A stretch of DNA of 64,000 nt from Methylomonas fluvii (lineage in GTDB: Bacteria; Pseudomonadota; Gammaproteobacteria; Methylococcales; Methylomonadaceae). The stretch lies in contig NZ_JACXST010000003.1 of NCBI RefSeq assembly GCF_014850975.1, positions 496,001 through 560,000 of the forward strand. Reading direction: 5' to 3'. Made by a program: the position numbers and the translations under genes. The notes beneath the pieces were generated by a model. That model ran no database searches. It saw only the letters and a list, made by a program, of their open reading frames with translations, and was not told the origin of the DNA. Of the stretch, positions 51,077-61,516 are shown piece by piece (the stretch's first letter is position 1; each line of letters starts with the position of its first letter).

Positions 51077-51598
51077 TTATTCATGAATCCACACTCGGCA
51101 ACCCAGGGCAACCTGCTCGAACAAGCTGATTAGATCGGCGTTACGCATGCGAATACAACCATGCGATTCCGGCTTGCCTTGCATCAATTCGTCCGGCGTG
51201 CCGTGGATATAAATGTAGCGCCAGGTGCTGTCGACATCCCCGTAGCGGTTTTTGCCCGGTTCCAGACCGCCCAACCACAGGATGCGGCTGAGAATCCAGT
51301 CGCGTTGCGGATGCTGCGCGGCTAATTCCGGCGTGTAGATTTCGCCGGTTGGCCGACGACCTGCCAGTACACTGTTGATCGGCAAGCCGGCACCGATTTT
51401 GGCGCGGATTTTATGCCAGCCGGTCGGTGTGCAGTAGCTGCCCTTTTTTTCGCCTGGGCCGTTTTTAGCGGTAGAAACCGGATACTCGGCTAACACCTCG
51501 CTGCCGTCTACTAAGCGCAGGCGCTGCTCGGCAATGGAGATGTCCAAATAAGGTGCTGCAAAGTTATAGCGCTGCGTTGCCGCAGAACCCGGAATCAT
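51077..51598 (-). CDS. L,D-transpeptidase (YkuD domain)
   Basis: 173 residues. Catalytic motif HGTPDELMQG...ESHGCIRMRN with His and Cys of the YkuD fold. No signal peptide was seen from this start (MIPGSAATQRYNFAAPYLDIS), unlike many secreted relatives. Probably acts on peptidoglycan; coupled to rlmD by ATGA overlap. Confidence 0.88.
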   Translation of the reverse strand: MIPGSAATQRYNFAAPYLDISIAEQRLRLVDGSEVLAEYPVSTAKNGPGEKKGSYCTPTGWHKIRAKIGAGLPINSVLAGRRPTGEIYTPELAAQHPQRDWILSRILWLGGLEPGKNRYGDVDSTWRYIYIHGTPDELMQGKPESHGCIRMRNADLISLFEQVALGCRVWIHE

Positions 51599-52917
51599 TT
51601 CACAAACAAGGCTATCGATTCGACATGCGCGGTTTGCGGAAACATGTCCATCACGCCGGCCTTGACCAGTTTGTAACCGAGTTCGTTCACCAAAATCCCG
51701 GCATCGCGGGCCAAGGTCGATGGGTTGCAGGATACATAAACGATGCGCTCTGGCTGCCAGTGTTTCAAGTTGTGTAACACTTCCGACGCACCGGCCCGGG
51801 AAGGGTCCAGCAGCACCTTGGTAAATTTTTGCTTGGACCAGGGTTGGTCTTTCAAGTCCTTGGTCAAATCGGCGACATGAAACTCTACGTTGTCGAGATT
51901 ATTCAACTTAGCGTTTTCGCGGGCGTGCTTGACCAGCGGCAAGTCGCCTTCCACGCCGACGACCTGTCCAGCCAGGGTTGCTAAAGGCAGCGTGAAATTA
52001 CCCAAGCCGCAGAATAAATCCAGTACCCTGTCGTCCTTAGTCAGTTCCAGCGCCGCCAAGGCCCGCGTCACCATTTTCTGATTGATCTGGTAATTGACCT
52101 GAGTAAACATCGCCGGACGGAAATTGAACTTAACGCCTTGTTCGGCTAGAGCATAACTCGGAATGACTTCCGGCTCGCCGTCCAAAGGCACGATGGTGTC
52201 CGGGCCTTTAGGTTGCAGACAAATACTCAACTGATGCTGATGGGCAAATTCGCGCAGCCTTTGTTTATCGGCATCGGTTGGCGGCTCCAGTACCCGAAAC
52301 GCCAGTACGCATTCCTTATCGCCAATCGCGACTTCGATTTGCGGAATTTTGTCTTTTACGGTCAGGCCGGCAATCATCTCACCCAAGGCAATCAGCTTTT
52401 CGCCGACGATGGGGTTCATCACTTTGCAGCTATCGAGTTCAGCCAGAAACGGATTGCGCCGTTCCCGAAAGCCCACCAACACCCTATTCTTTTTGGCTAC
52501 CCATTTCACGCCCATCCGGGCCTTGCTGCGATAACCCCAATGCGGGCCGGTCAGCGCCTCCCAAATTTGCGGAATTTCAATTTTGCCGATGCGGCGGAAC
52601 TGATCGCGCAGTAAATCCTCTTTAAAGTTAATCTGTTCGGCGTCATCAACATGTTGAAAACTGCAGCCGCCGCAACTACCGAAATGCGGACAAGCCGGTT
52701 CAACTCGGTGTTCAGACCGGCTTATCAGATTGACTACTTTGCCTTCCGCATAGTCTTTACGACTGTCGGTGTAGACAAATTCCAGGGTTTCGCCGGGCAA
52801 GGCTTCGTCGATGAATACGACTTTGCCGTTGACGTGGCTGACGCCACGGCCATCGTGAGACAAAGATTCTATGGTAACGGTGACGGGATCTAACGGGAGT
52901 TTTTTCTTGTGGGCCAT
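51595..52917 (-). CDS. rlmD: 23S rRNA (uracil-1939-C5)-methyltransferase
   Basis: 440 residues from ATG 52917 (MAHKKKLPLDPVTV), chosen over 52959 because upstream residues do not fit. TRAM domain first, then Fe-S cysteines CPHFGSCGGCSFQ, SAM motif DLFCGLGNFTLPLA, LLDPSRAGA and the catalytic VSCNPSTLARD. Methylates U1939 of 23S rRNA. Confidence 0.94.
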   Translation of the reverse strand: MAHKKKLPLDPVTVTIESLSHDGRGVSHVNGKVVFIDEALPGETLEFVYTDSRKDYAEGKVVNLISRSEHRVEPACPHFGSCGGCSFQHVDDAEQINFKEDLLRDQFRRIGKIEIPQIWEALTGPHWGYRSKARMGVKWVAKKNRVLVGFRERRNPFLAELDSCKVMNPIVGEKLIALGEMIAGLTVKDKIPQIEVAIGDKECVLAFRVLEPPTDADKQRLREFAHQHQLSICLQPKGPDTIVPLDGEPEVIPSYALAEQGVKFNFRPAMFTQVNYQINQKMVTRALAALELTKDDRVLDLFCGLGNFTLPLATLAGQVVGVEGDLPLVKHARENAKLNNLDNVEFHVADLTKDLKDQPWSKQKFTKVLLDPSRAGASEVLHNLKHWQPERIVYVSCNPSTLARDAGILVNELGYKLVKAGVMDMFPQTAHVESIALFVK

Positions 52918-52975
52918 TGTGCTCGATTGGGTGGGTTGGGTTAGCGCGGTGTAACCCAATATGACGCTGCGTTGT

Positions 52976-53866
52976 TTAGGTTGGAAAAATGCCGGTGGAT
53001 AAATAGCGGTCGCCCCGATCGCAAACTATCGCCACGATCAAGGCATTTTCAACTTGTTGGGACAATTGCAAAGCCGCGTAAACCGCGCCGCCTGAGGATA
53101 CCCCGGCAAAGATGCCCTCTTGCGCCGCCAAGGCTCGCGTGGTGTTTTCCGCATTCAGCTGATTGACTTCAATGATGCTATCCACCCGCACCGAATCGTA
53201 TATCTTGGGTAAATATTCTTTCGGCCAACGGCGAATGCCAGGGATTTTCGAGTCGCCTTCCGGTTGTACACCGATGATTTGAACGGCGGGATTTTGCTCT
53301 TTCAAATACCGCGACGTACCCATAATGGTACCGGTAGTACCCATCGAACTGACGAAGTGCGTAATTTTACCGTGCGTGTCGCGCCAGATTTCCGGGCCGG
53401 TGCCTTCGTAATGCGCCAAGGGATTATCGGGGTTGGCGAATTGATCCAGAATCCGCCCCTCGCCGCGCGCTTCCATGGCTCTTGCCAAATCGATAGCGCC
53501 TTCCATGCTGGCTTTGGCCGGCGTTAAGATGATCTCCGCGCCGTAGGCTTTCATAGAAGCTATGCGTTCTGAGCTCATATTGTCCGGCATGATCAAGGTC
53601 ATCTTATAACCCTTAATCGCAGCAGCCATCGCCAATGCAATGCCGGTATTGCCGCTGGTGGCTTCGATCAAGCGGTCGCCTGGTTTGATCTCGCCGCGCG
53701 CTTCGGCGTGTTGAATCATGCTTAAAGCTGGACGGTCTTTAACCGAACCAGCCGGATTGTTACCTTCCAGTTTCACCAAAATAGTATTGCCGCCGGCGAC
53801 AGGCAGGCGTTGCAAACGCACCAATGGCGTATTTCCGACAAAAGATTCTATGGTTGGAAAGTTCAT
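52976..53866 (-). CDS. cysM: Cysteine synthase B
   Basis: 296 residues, PLP enzyme. GSVKDRPA carries the PLP lysine, EATSGNTGIAL binds phosphate/substrate, SSMGTTGTIMG is typical of CysM, and IPGIRRWP occurs near the end. Makes cysteine from O-acetylserine and sulfide or thiosulfate. A TATAAT on the minus strand (53899-53904) lies 33 bases upstream of the start. Divergent from ppk. Confidence 0.95.
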   Translation of the reverse strand: MNFPTIESFVGNTPLVRLQRLPVAGGNTILVKLEGNNPAGSVKDRPALSMIQHAEARGEIKPGDRLIEATSGNTGIALAMAAAIKGYKMTLIMPDNMSSERIASMKAYGAEIILTPAKASMEGAIDLARAMEARGEGRILDQFANPDNPLAHYEGTGPEIWRDTHGKITHFVSSMGTTGTIMGTSRYLKEQNPAVQIIGVQPEGDSKIPGIRRWPKEYLPKIYDSVRVDSIIEVNQLNAENTTRALAAQEGIFAGVSSGGAVYAALQLSQQVENALIVAIVCDRGDRYLSTGIFPT

Positions 53867-53898
53867 GACTTTAACGTCCGATTAAGTTTACGGCGGCG

Positions 53899-53904
53899 AT
53901 TATA
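53899..53904 (-). promoter_or_regulatory. Possible -10 box for cysM
   Basis: TATAAT on the minus strand, 33 bases before the cysM ATG. No clear -35 match. A similar + strand TATAAT at 53957-53962 lies 31 bases before ppk. Confidence 0.35.
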
Positions 53905-53992
53905 GCAAGTTCCAGCCCTCAAGCGCCGCTGTAACCCAAGGCGAAAAAATTTCATTTATAATCGACTGACACCAATCAAACCAGCAGCCGAC

Positions 53993-56062
53993 ATGGAATC
54001 CATCGATCTAAATAGTCCCGAGCTTTATATCAACCGCGAACACAGCTTATTGGAGTTCAACTTTCGGGTGCTCGCACAAGCCCTGGACGAAACGCTGCCG
54101 TTGTTGGAACGGCTGAATTACTTATGCATTTCTTGTTCCAATCTGGATGAGTTTTACGAAGTACGTGTCGCCAGCTTGATACAAATGGCGGAAATGGACC
54201 CCAATCTGGTCAGTTCCGACGGCTTAACCATTAACGAGCAATTCGACAAAATCTCGATCAAAGCGCACGAATTGGTTGCCGAGCAATATCGGGTGCTTAA
54301 CGAAGTACTGATCCCCTGTATGGAGGCCGAAAATATCCGCTTCCTGCGGCGCGACCGCTGGAGTCCGGCGCAAAAAGCCTGGCTGGAAAAATACTTCAAC
54401 GAAGAGCTGTTGCCGATTCTGACCCCGGTAGGGCTCGATTCCGCCCACCCGTTTCCGCGGATTTTGAATAAGAGTTTAAATTTCATCATCTCCCTGACCG
54501 GCAAAGACGCATTTGGACGTAACAGCGGCCGGGCGATTTTGCAGGCGCCGCGCGCCCTGCCCCGCATCGTGCAATTACCTGTTACTGAGACTGACAGCGG
54601 ACCTTACGATTTTGTGTTTCTGTCCTCCATAATTCACGCGTTCGTCAACGAGTTGTTCAACGGCATGATGGTCAAGGGCTGTTATCAGTTCCGGGTTACC
54701 CGCAATAGCGATTTTTTTGTCGACGACGACGCGATCGACGACTTAATGCTGGCGGTGGAAGGCGAATTGGCGATGCGCAATTACGGCGATGAAGTGCGCC
54801 TGGAAATCGACGGCAATTGTCCCGAAGAAACTGTGAATTTCTTGTTAGCGCGTTTTGATTTAAAACCTGACCGACTATTTTTAGCCAACGGTCCGGTCAA
54901 TTTAAGCCGGATGCAAACCATTTTGAGCATGGTCGAACGGCCCGATCTTAAATTTACGCCGTTCAAATCCAGCGTGCCGCCAGCGCTAGGGCGCAATAAG
55001 GATATTTTTGCCAGTATCCGCAAACAAGATATTTTGTTACATCATCCGTACGAGTCATTCTCGCCGGTAGTGGATTTCATTCGCCAGGCTGCTGCCGATC
55101 CGGATGTATTAGCCATCAAACAAACCTTGTACCGGACCGGCGTGGACTCGCCTATCGTAGCGGCCTTGATCAAAGCCGCCCGCGCCGGCAAGGAAGTGAC
55201 CGTGGTCATCGAACTGCGGGCGCGTTTCGATGAAAAAGACAATATCGGTTTGGCAGCTAAATTGCAAGAAGCCGCGGCTCACGTGGTGTACGGCGTAGTA
55301 GGGTATAAAACCCACGCTAAAATGTGCATGGTCTTGCGCAAGGAAGGCAGCACATTGCGCAATTACGTGCATCTGGGCACCGGCAACTACCATCCTAAAA
55401 CGGCTCGGCTTTATACTGATTACGGATTGTTTACCTGCGAAAAAGAACTGGGTGAAGACGTGCGCCGGGTATTCATGCAATTGACCAGTTTAGGCAAGGT
55501 GAGCAAACTGAATAAGCTGCTGCAATCGCCGTTCACTTTGCACCACGGGATCATGAAGATGATCGACAGGGAAATCGAGAACGCCAAAAAAGGTAAGCCG
55601 GCCAGGATTATTATCAAGGTCAATGCCGTCGTTGAGGAACAAGCGATTCAAGCCCTGTACCGCGCATCGCAAGCCGGCGTGGAAATCAAGATGATCGTGC
55701 GCGGCGTCTGTTGTTTACGTCCGGGTGTGCCGGGTGTTTCTGAAAATATCGAAGTACGTTCTATTGTCGGCCGCTTCCTGGAACATACCCGTATTTATGC
55801 GTTTTGCAACGGCGGCGACTGGGCGGTCTATGCCTCCAGTGCCGACTTGATGAACCGCAATATGTTCCGTCGCGTGGAGGTCTGTTTCCCTATCGCCGAC
55901 AAGCGAATTGCGGAACGGATTCTTAACGATCTGGATGCGTATCTCAGAGACAATGCCCAAGCCTGGCAATTGCAAAGCGACGGCCAGTACCGGCATTTGC
56001 GCGCCGACAATCAGCCCATTTATCAAGTGCAGACCGAACTGCTCAAAGCGTTTTGCGGATAG
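53993..56062 (+). CDS. ppk1: Polyphosphate kinase 1
   Basis: 689 residues, normal length. Makes polyphosphate from ATP at the inner face of the membrane. Key motifs are YINREHSLLEFNFRVL at the start, YKTHAKMCMV with the autophosphorylated histidine, HLGTGNYHPKTARLYTDYGL, and RGVCCLRPGVPG. TATAAT at 53957 may be its -10. Followed after 8 bases by dnaQ-type exonuclease, so a small operon. Confidence 0.96.
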   Translation: MESIDLNSPELYINREHSLLEFNFRVLAQALDETLPLLERLNYLCISCSNLDEFYEVRVASLIQMAEMDPNLVSSDGLTINEQFDKISIKAHELVAEQYRVLNEVLIPCMEAENIRFLRRDRWSPAQKAWLEKYFNEELLPILTPVGLDSAHPFPRILNKSLNFIISLTGKDAFGRNSGRAILQAPRALPRIVQLPVTETDSGPYDFVFLSSIIHAFVNELFNGMMVKGCYQFRVTRNSDFFVDDDAIDDLMLAVEGELAMRNYGDEVRLEIDGNCPEETVNFLLARFDLKPDRLFLANGPVNLSRMQTILSMVERPDLKFTPFKSSVPPALGRNKDIFASIRKQDILLHHPYESFSPVVDFIRQAAADPDVLAIKQTLYRTGVDSPIVAALIKAARAGKEVTVVIELRARFDEKDNIGLAAKLQEAAAHVVYGVVGYKTHAKMCMVLRKEGSTLRNYVHLGTGNYHPKTARLYTDYGLFTCEKELGEDVRRVFMQLTSLGKVSKLNKLLQSPFTLHHGIMKMIDREIENAKKGKPARIIIKVNAVVEEQAIQALYRASQAGVEIKMIVRGVCCLRPGVPGVSENIEVRSIVGRFLEHTRIYAFCNGGDWAVYASSADLMNRNMFRRVEVCFPIADKRIAERILNDLDAYLRDNAQAWQLQSDGQYRHLRADNQPIYQVQTELLKAFCG

Positions 56063-56070
56063 GATAAGCC

Positions 56071-56790
56071 ATGAGTCAACAACCCCGCCAAATCCGGCAA
56101 GTAGTACTCGATACCGAAACCACCGGCATCAACCCCAAGGAAGGTCATAAGATTATCGAAATCGGCTGCGTGGAACTGATTAACCGCCGTTTGACCCGTA
56201 ATCATTTTCACGTCTATCTGAATCCGGATCGGGAAATCGATGCCGGCGCCATCGAAGTGCATGGCATCACCAACGAATTTTTAAAAGATAAGCCGCGCTT
56301 CGCCAATGTGGTCGAAGACTTTATGCGCTTTACTCAGGGCGCCGAGCTGATTATTCACAACGCACCGTTTGACGTCGGCTTTTTGAATCACGAATTGGCG
56401 CTGTTAGCCGGCGAAAAACGCCGCGTAGAAACCAACAGCACCGTGTTCGATACCTTGGCGTACGCCCGAAAAAAACACCCCGGCGCGCGAAACAGTTTGG
56501 ATGCGTTGTGTAAACGCTACGGCATAGACAACAGTCACCGCGAATTGCATGGCGCTTTACTCGACGCTGAAATCCTGGCGGATGTCTATTTATTGATGAC
56601 CGGAGGCCAAGCTTCCTTGCTGGATGAAGGCGATCACACCGGCAATGGCGGCGAACAGGCTATCGTTAGACTATCGGCCGACAGAGCGCCATTAAAAATC
56701 ATTGCTTGCAGTAGCGAGGAAGAACTGGCGCACCAACAGCGCTTGGCGAAAATAGCCAAAGTCAGCGGCAATTGTTTGTGGCAACAGTAA
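56071..56790 (+). CDS. dnaQ: DNA polymerase III epsilon subunit (proofreading exonuclease)
   Basis: 239 residues. DEDDh exonuclease: VLDTETTGI (D, E), IHNAPFDVGFLNHEL (D) and HRELHGALLDAEILADVYL (H, D). The C-terminal part after the nuclease is short and would bind the polymerase alpha subunit. Matches DnaQ by length and motif order. Confidence 0.93.
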   Translation: MSQQPRQIRQVVLDTETTGINPKEGHKIIEIGCVELINRRLTRNHFHVYLNPDREIDAGAIEVHGITNEFLKDKPRFANVVEDFMRFTQGAELIIHNAPFDVGFLNHELALLAGEKRRVETNSTVFDTLAYARKKHPGARNSLDALCKRYGIDNSHRELHGALLDAEILADVYLLMTGGQASLLDEGDHTGNGGEQAIVRLSADRAPLKIIACSSEEELAHQQRLAKIAKVSGNCLWQQ

Positions 56791-56818
56791 TGTGGCTAAT
56801 TTTTTAGACACCCTGCTT

Positions 56819-59800
56819 TTAAAACCCCCAGAATTCAGTGTCTTCAAATGAAAAAAGCGGTGTAATCGGCGGTGGTTCGATGACTAACTCGCTAAGCGGC
56901 ATTGGTTTATGCACGCCGTAACCTTGCGCATAATCGACACCTATGGTTTTTAAAACCTCTCTAATCTCAGCGCTTTCGACGTATTCAGCGATGGTCGTCA
57001 AGCCCAAGGAATGGGCGATTTCATTCATGGATTTGACGATGGCAACATCGGCTTTATCATTTAATATGTCTTTGACAAAAGCCCCGTCTATTTTCAGATA
57101 ATCGATATTCAAGTTCTTCAGGTAGGAATACGACGAATAGCCTGACCCGAAATCATCCAAAGAAAATTTGCAATTAAACTGTTTGATGGCCTTGATGAAA
57201 CTATTTGTTAAATAAAAACTTTCCGCTGCAACCGTTTCCGTGACTTCGAACGTCAGTTTATTTGTGGGCACGCTGGTTGATTCCAATATCCCTTTAAGAA
57301 AGCCTAAAAATTCTTCGCTGTTAATAGATTGTCCGGACAAATTGATCGCAAACCCATCAATATGATCGAAATAATGCCTATTATTTTCAATCCACATAAG
57401 CACATTGGTAATTACCCATTGATCGATTTCCGGCATACGCTTACAGCGTTCCACGGCAGGTATGAAATGATCGGGCGGAATAATATTATCGTTTTCGTCT
57501 TTAATGCCGAGCAGAATTTCATAATGTTGATGACTGGCACTGGTCTCATCGACCGCAGTAATCATTTGGCACCGTAAAAATAACCTATTCTCAGAGAACA
57601 CTTTGTCAATATTGCCTATCCATTCGTATATTTTATTTTGACGTTTTAAATTCTCGTCATCATGCGTAAAAAGCAAAACATTATTCGGACCGGAACGCTC
57701 TGCCGACATGCTGGCGGTATCGGCATTTTGCAACAACTCGTTAACATCAAAATTGTTCTGTTCGAATGGCACCAAACCGATACTCACACCGATGGTATAG
57801 CTTTTATCTTGCCATTGAAACCGCGATTCACTAATGACTTTTAACAGTTTTTTGGATAACTCATAAGCAGTTTGCGCTCCGCAATTTTTTAGCAGCACCG
57901 CGAACGATTTATCACCAATTCGCGCGAATAAATCGCCATCACGCAACTGCTCGCTGATTAAATGAGTGAGGGTTTTTAAGAATTGTTTGCCGCCAGTCAC
58001 ACCACAAACGTTGGTAATGACGCGAAAGTCCAAAACCTCTATATGGCCCAATATATGGCCGGTACTGTCGAGTTTAACAAGCTCGACTTTTAGCTGTTTA
58101 ACAAACTCGTCTTTGGTGAGTAAGTCGGTTTCCGCATCATGCGTAGCGTTATAAATCAATTTGCTATGCATGTTTTGCAACATTTGGTTGGTCGCGCGAT
58201 CCATTAAAGGCACATCCAGGCTTTCTATTCTATTCGCGCCGCCATTTTCCAAAAGTAATGCCAATTCGCTCTTATTAAATTCTAACTTAGTTAGTCCATC
58301 GCGATTAACAAAAACGCAAATTGGTAAAATACCCCCTATCCAGACCAGTTTCATCGGTTCAAAACCTTCGGAGCCTCTATAGATTATCAGCCATTCGCCC
58401 ACCTGCAATTGTGCAACTTGTGCTGCCCATTCAGATTCTATAATGTCCTGCATGGATTTAGGCGCGGGAATTCTGACGGTGTCCATCGGCTTCCTAACTT
58501 TTGGCACACCACTACCTACCAGTAAAGCAAATAATTCTTCAATAACATTATCGCGTTTGAATAAGTTAGGACAAACTGTGCCTAGATTCTCTTCGATAAA
58601 TTTGAGTGTGGTATGAATGCTGACCGACTGCATATTTAGAAACGAATCCTGTTCATAAAGCCAAAATAGTAAATCGTCAATCACTTTGAGATAAGAGGCT
58701 TTTTCTTCAGGCTTAGCTTCCTTATTTAATTCGGCAATCACTAACAGGTCTTGCCATCCAGCGCCAAGCAGCGTGGGAATAATCGATGGTACAGAGCGGC
58801 CGGCTATACGCTTATCAACTTCCTGCTGGATAGTCAGCCTTGCCGCTTCCAATTTTTGTTGGCCTTCGTAGGGCTCTATTATACGTTTGACGTTGGTTTC
58901 ATTGGATTTTGTCAATTGCTTAGTGACGCTATCCAATTCATGCTCGACTTCCGTGAAGACGTTAGGATTGCTAATGGACTCGGCGGAAATCCGCGCGATA
59001 GCCTTTTCTACAGTATTTTTTATATTAGTATTTTTGATTACCCGATTACTTTTAATCGCAGGTTCCAGAACAGCCAGTTGATTCAGTATTTTGCGGGCAG
59101 GATGCGACTCGGAATCCAGAAAATCATTACCTTGCATGGGCAATGACAATAAAGGTAAATGAATACTTTCCAAATAATCTTTAATGTCTTTAGAAAATTC
59201 AAGCTCACCGAACAATGCATCAAAAAACCTGCCATACAGCTCAAGGCGCTGAACATCGTTCGCGGCCAACGATTTTGCCTCCGGATTATCAGCTTGTAAT
59301 TTATCGGTAAGGCTTTTTTGCAGTGTTGTGGTATCTAAATGAAGGCCCGATTTAGCGGTAATATCTTTTTGGATTTTCGCAATCGCAGATAAAACTTCCG
59401 CTGGGTCAAATACTTGCTTGACATTATTGACAGGCAGGGTATTTTCCTCGCGCTGAGTATCCGTAGATACGCCCATTGTTTCAGTTAACAGGTTAAGTAA
59501 TTTTCCTGTAACCTGGCTTAAGGGTTGAATAGCTTTGTGAACGGAAATCGGTTCCGCATCCAAATAATCATTGAAATAAACTTGCTGTTTATCGCTATTT
59601 TTTGTATCAAAACTGGGGCCGCTTTGCTTGCTATGAACCGGCATTTTTAATCGCGCGGATTCAAATTTAGCTAAAGTCGCAGTTGCTTGCTTATAAAAAT
59701 TCGGTAATTCGATTATTAAGGTTTTTTCGAAGTAATTATAAATTGCCTTTTTTATATTGCTCCCCAGCTCAAGCTGTAAGAATATTTCCCTAAAACTGTC

Positions 59801-60634
59801 ACATAAAACCGCTGGACCAATTGGATTATTGATCGCATTATCAAATACACCGAACACTCTGCATAATTCTCTAACTAACAGATTAAGCTCGTCGTCAAAA
59901 TAGTTTTTAAGCTTTCTGATAGTGGCTGACATATTCAACCAGTCTTCAAAGTCGTCTTTTTCGATCAATGAAAGCGAATCATGATATAAAGCATCTGAGC
60001 TTTTTTCGCCGTCACTGGAAATATAATCAACCTGATATATAACAGAACAACAAAACTCGCTACTAATAATCTCTCTATTCAGCTTTAGCGTCGTAATTAA
60101 GTCATCAAAAGCTGACGGACTGGAAAAAAACTCAGAATGCGCGTTCGCAGACTGCATAGAATCGCCGAGCGAGTCGAAAAACCTATCGATTAATAAAGGC
60201 AAGCTCTCTATTAGAAATTGTTTAAATGTGTTTTTATAATTTTCTTGATTTAAATTGTCTGGTGAAGTGTCTAAATTGTCATACGTTGAGCCCAGCGATC
60301 CAACACTGGCTATTTTTCTTAAAGCATTAAACGTAGTGGCGGGCATCTGTTCGGTGACAAGTCCTACTCCCGTCGTGCCGATATGCGTTATTTGTGCATC
60401 TACTTCAAAAGTTTTTAGCTAAAATTCCAATTGAATAGAAAAATGGATTTTTATATTTTTATGTAATAAAATCTGCGGATGAGTTTTATCAAAAACCAGA
60501 TAAAATCCACCGCTACAAAAATCCAGAATACGGCATTCCAGTGTATCAGTTTGGTCGATTATCAATAAAGCGTTTAGATCAATCGCATACCTAATATAGC
60601 GACGTCTTTTGCTTTTTTTAATACTAGCAGACAT
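56819..60634 (-). pseudogene. PilZ-DUF1631-GGDEF-EAL signalling protein split by an amber codon
   Basis: The frame begins at ATG 60634 (MSASIKKSKRRRYIRYAIDL, PilZ-like DFCSGGFYLVF) and is open to a TAG at 60421-60419. It then continues in the same frame (LKTFEVDAQITHIGTTGVGL), still PilZ-like, into the 1175-codon frame with ATG 60346. Domains: PilZ, DUF1631-type region, then a GGDEF domain with degenerate site (RIGDKSF, no GGDEF) and an EAL domain with YEILLGI, INLSGQSI, DDFGSGYSS, KIDGAF, AEYVES. All EAL metal and catalytic positions appear kept, so phosphodiesterase activity is possible if the downstream part is made from ATG 60346. Confidence 0.82.
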
Positions 60635-61051
60635 AAATCAGATGAAATAGGAAAAAACTACCGTAATAATAGACACCGACCGTATTCTTTAAACAAGGCC
60701 GTTGTAAACTCCGTAAATAGACTAATTGACATTATTTAACGAAGCGGAAATGTATTTATTTTAAGCACCATCTATCTAACGACAATACTGGTGTGGATAC
60801 TATACCACGTTAGGCTTTGGCGCGGTCCCGGCTGGATGTCAAGTTTAGACCAGTTCGGGCGAATATTTAGCGCACAAAAAACCTAGTTTCAATGGTTACT
60901 TGAGTCTCGCCAGAGTCTATAGTTCAACAGCATCAAGGGCTCACGACACTACCGGTGTTTTTGGCCAATGTTTTGCGCGATTTTGCTTGCTGATTGCGTC
61001 TGAGTTTGGGATAAATGAAAAACCTGAAAATAACTCGCAAACTGAAAAACT
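60635..61051. other. Intergenic region, nothing clear
   Basis: 417 bases between divergent genes. A/T-rich at the left (a lone TTGACA at 60726) and more mixed to the right. No gene, RNA gene, long repeat or terminator recognised. It must hold promoters for the PilZ gene and the EVE gene. Confidence 0.5.
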
Positions 61052-61516
61052 ATGAATTACTGGCTGATGAAATCAGAACCCGACACCTTCGGTATAGACG
61101 ACTTGTTTAATCGACCCGACCAAACCGAGCATTGGGACGGTGTTCGCAACTATCAAGCCCGAAACATGATGCGCGACGACATGAAAATCGGCGATCAGGT
61201 ATTTTTTTACCATTCAAACTGTGATGAACCGGGTATCGTCGGCATTATGCAAGTGGTGCGCGAATCCTATCCTGACTTTACCGCGTTCGACCCGGACGAC
61301 AAGCACTTCGATCCGAAAAGCAATCCGGATAAGCCCTCTTGGTACATGGTCGATGTCAAGTTCGTCAGAAAACTATCACGAAATATCAGCCTGCGCGAAC
61401 TGAAACTGAAACCCGAACTGGCCGATCTGGCTTTGCTGCGCCGCGGGAATCGGCTGTCCATCATGCCGGTGAATGCCGAGCAATGGGCATTTATTCTCGG
61501 TTTGGAAAACGCCTAG
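61052..61516 (+). CDS. EVE domain protein
   Basis: 154 residues. MNYWLMKSEPDTFGIDDL and WDGVRNYQARNMMRDDMKIGDQVFFYHS are the signature of the EVE/ASCH-like domain that binds modified nucleobases. Bacterial members are conserved single-domain proteins of unclear role. The stop codon shares the palindrome CTAG with the convergent GNAT stop. Confidence 0.92.
   Translation: MNYWLMKSEPDTFGIDDLFNRPDQTEHWDGVRNYQARNMMRDDMKIGDQVFFYHSNCDEPGIVGIMQVVRESYPDFTAFDPDDKHFDPKSNPDKPSWYMVDVKFVRKLSRNISLRELKLKPELADLALLRRGNRLSIMPVNAEQWAFILGLENA

Noticed and set aside
51798-51805. GGGAAGGG as evidence against the KOPS switch
   Set aside because: A single opposite octamer among six is expected by chance and does not overturn the trend.
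60419-60421. Amber codon as pyrrolysine
   Set aside because: No pylTSBCD genes are seen and bacteria of this type are not known to use pyrrolysine; a mutation or error is simpler.
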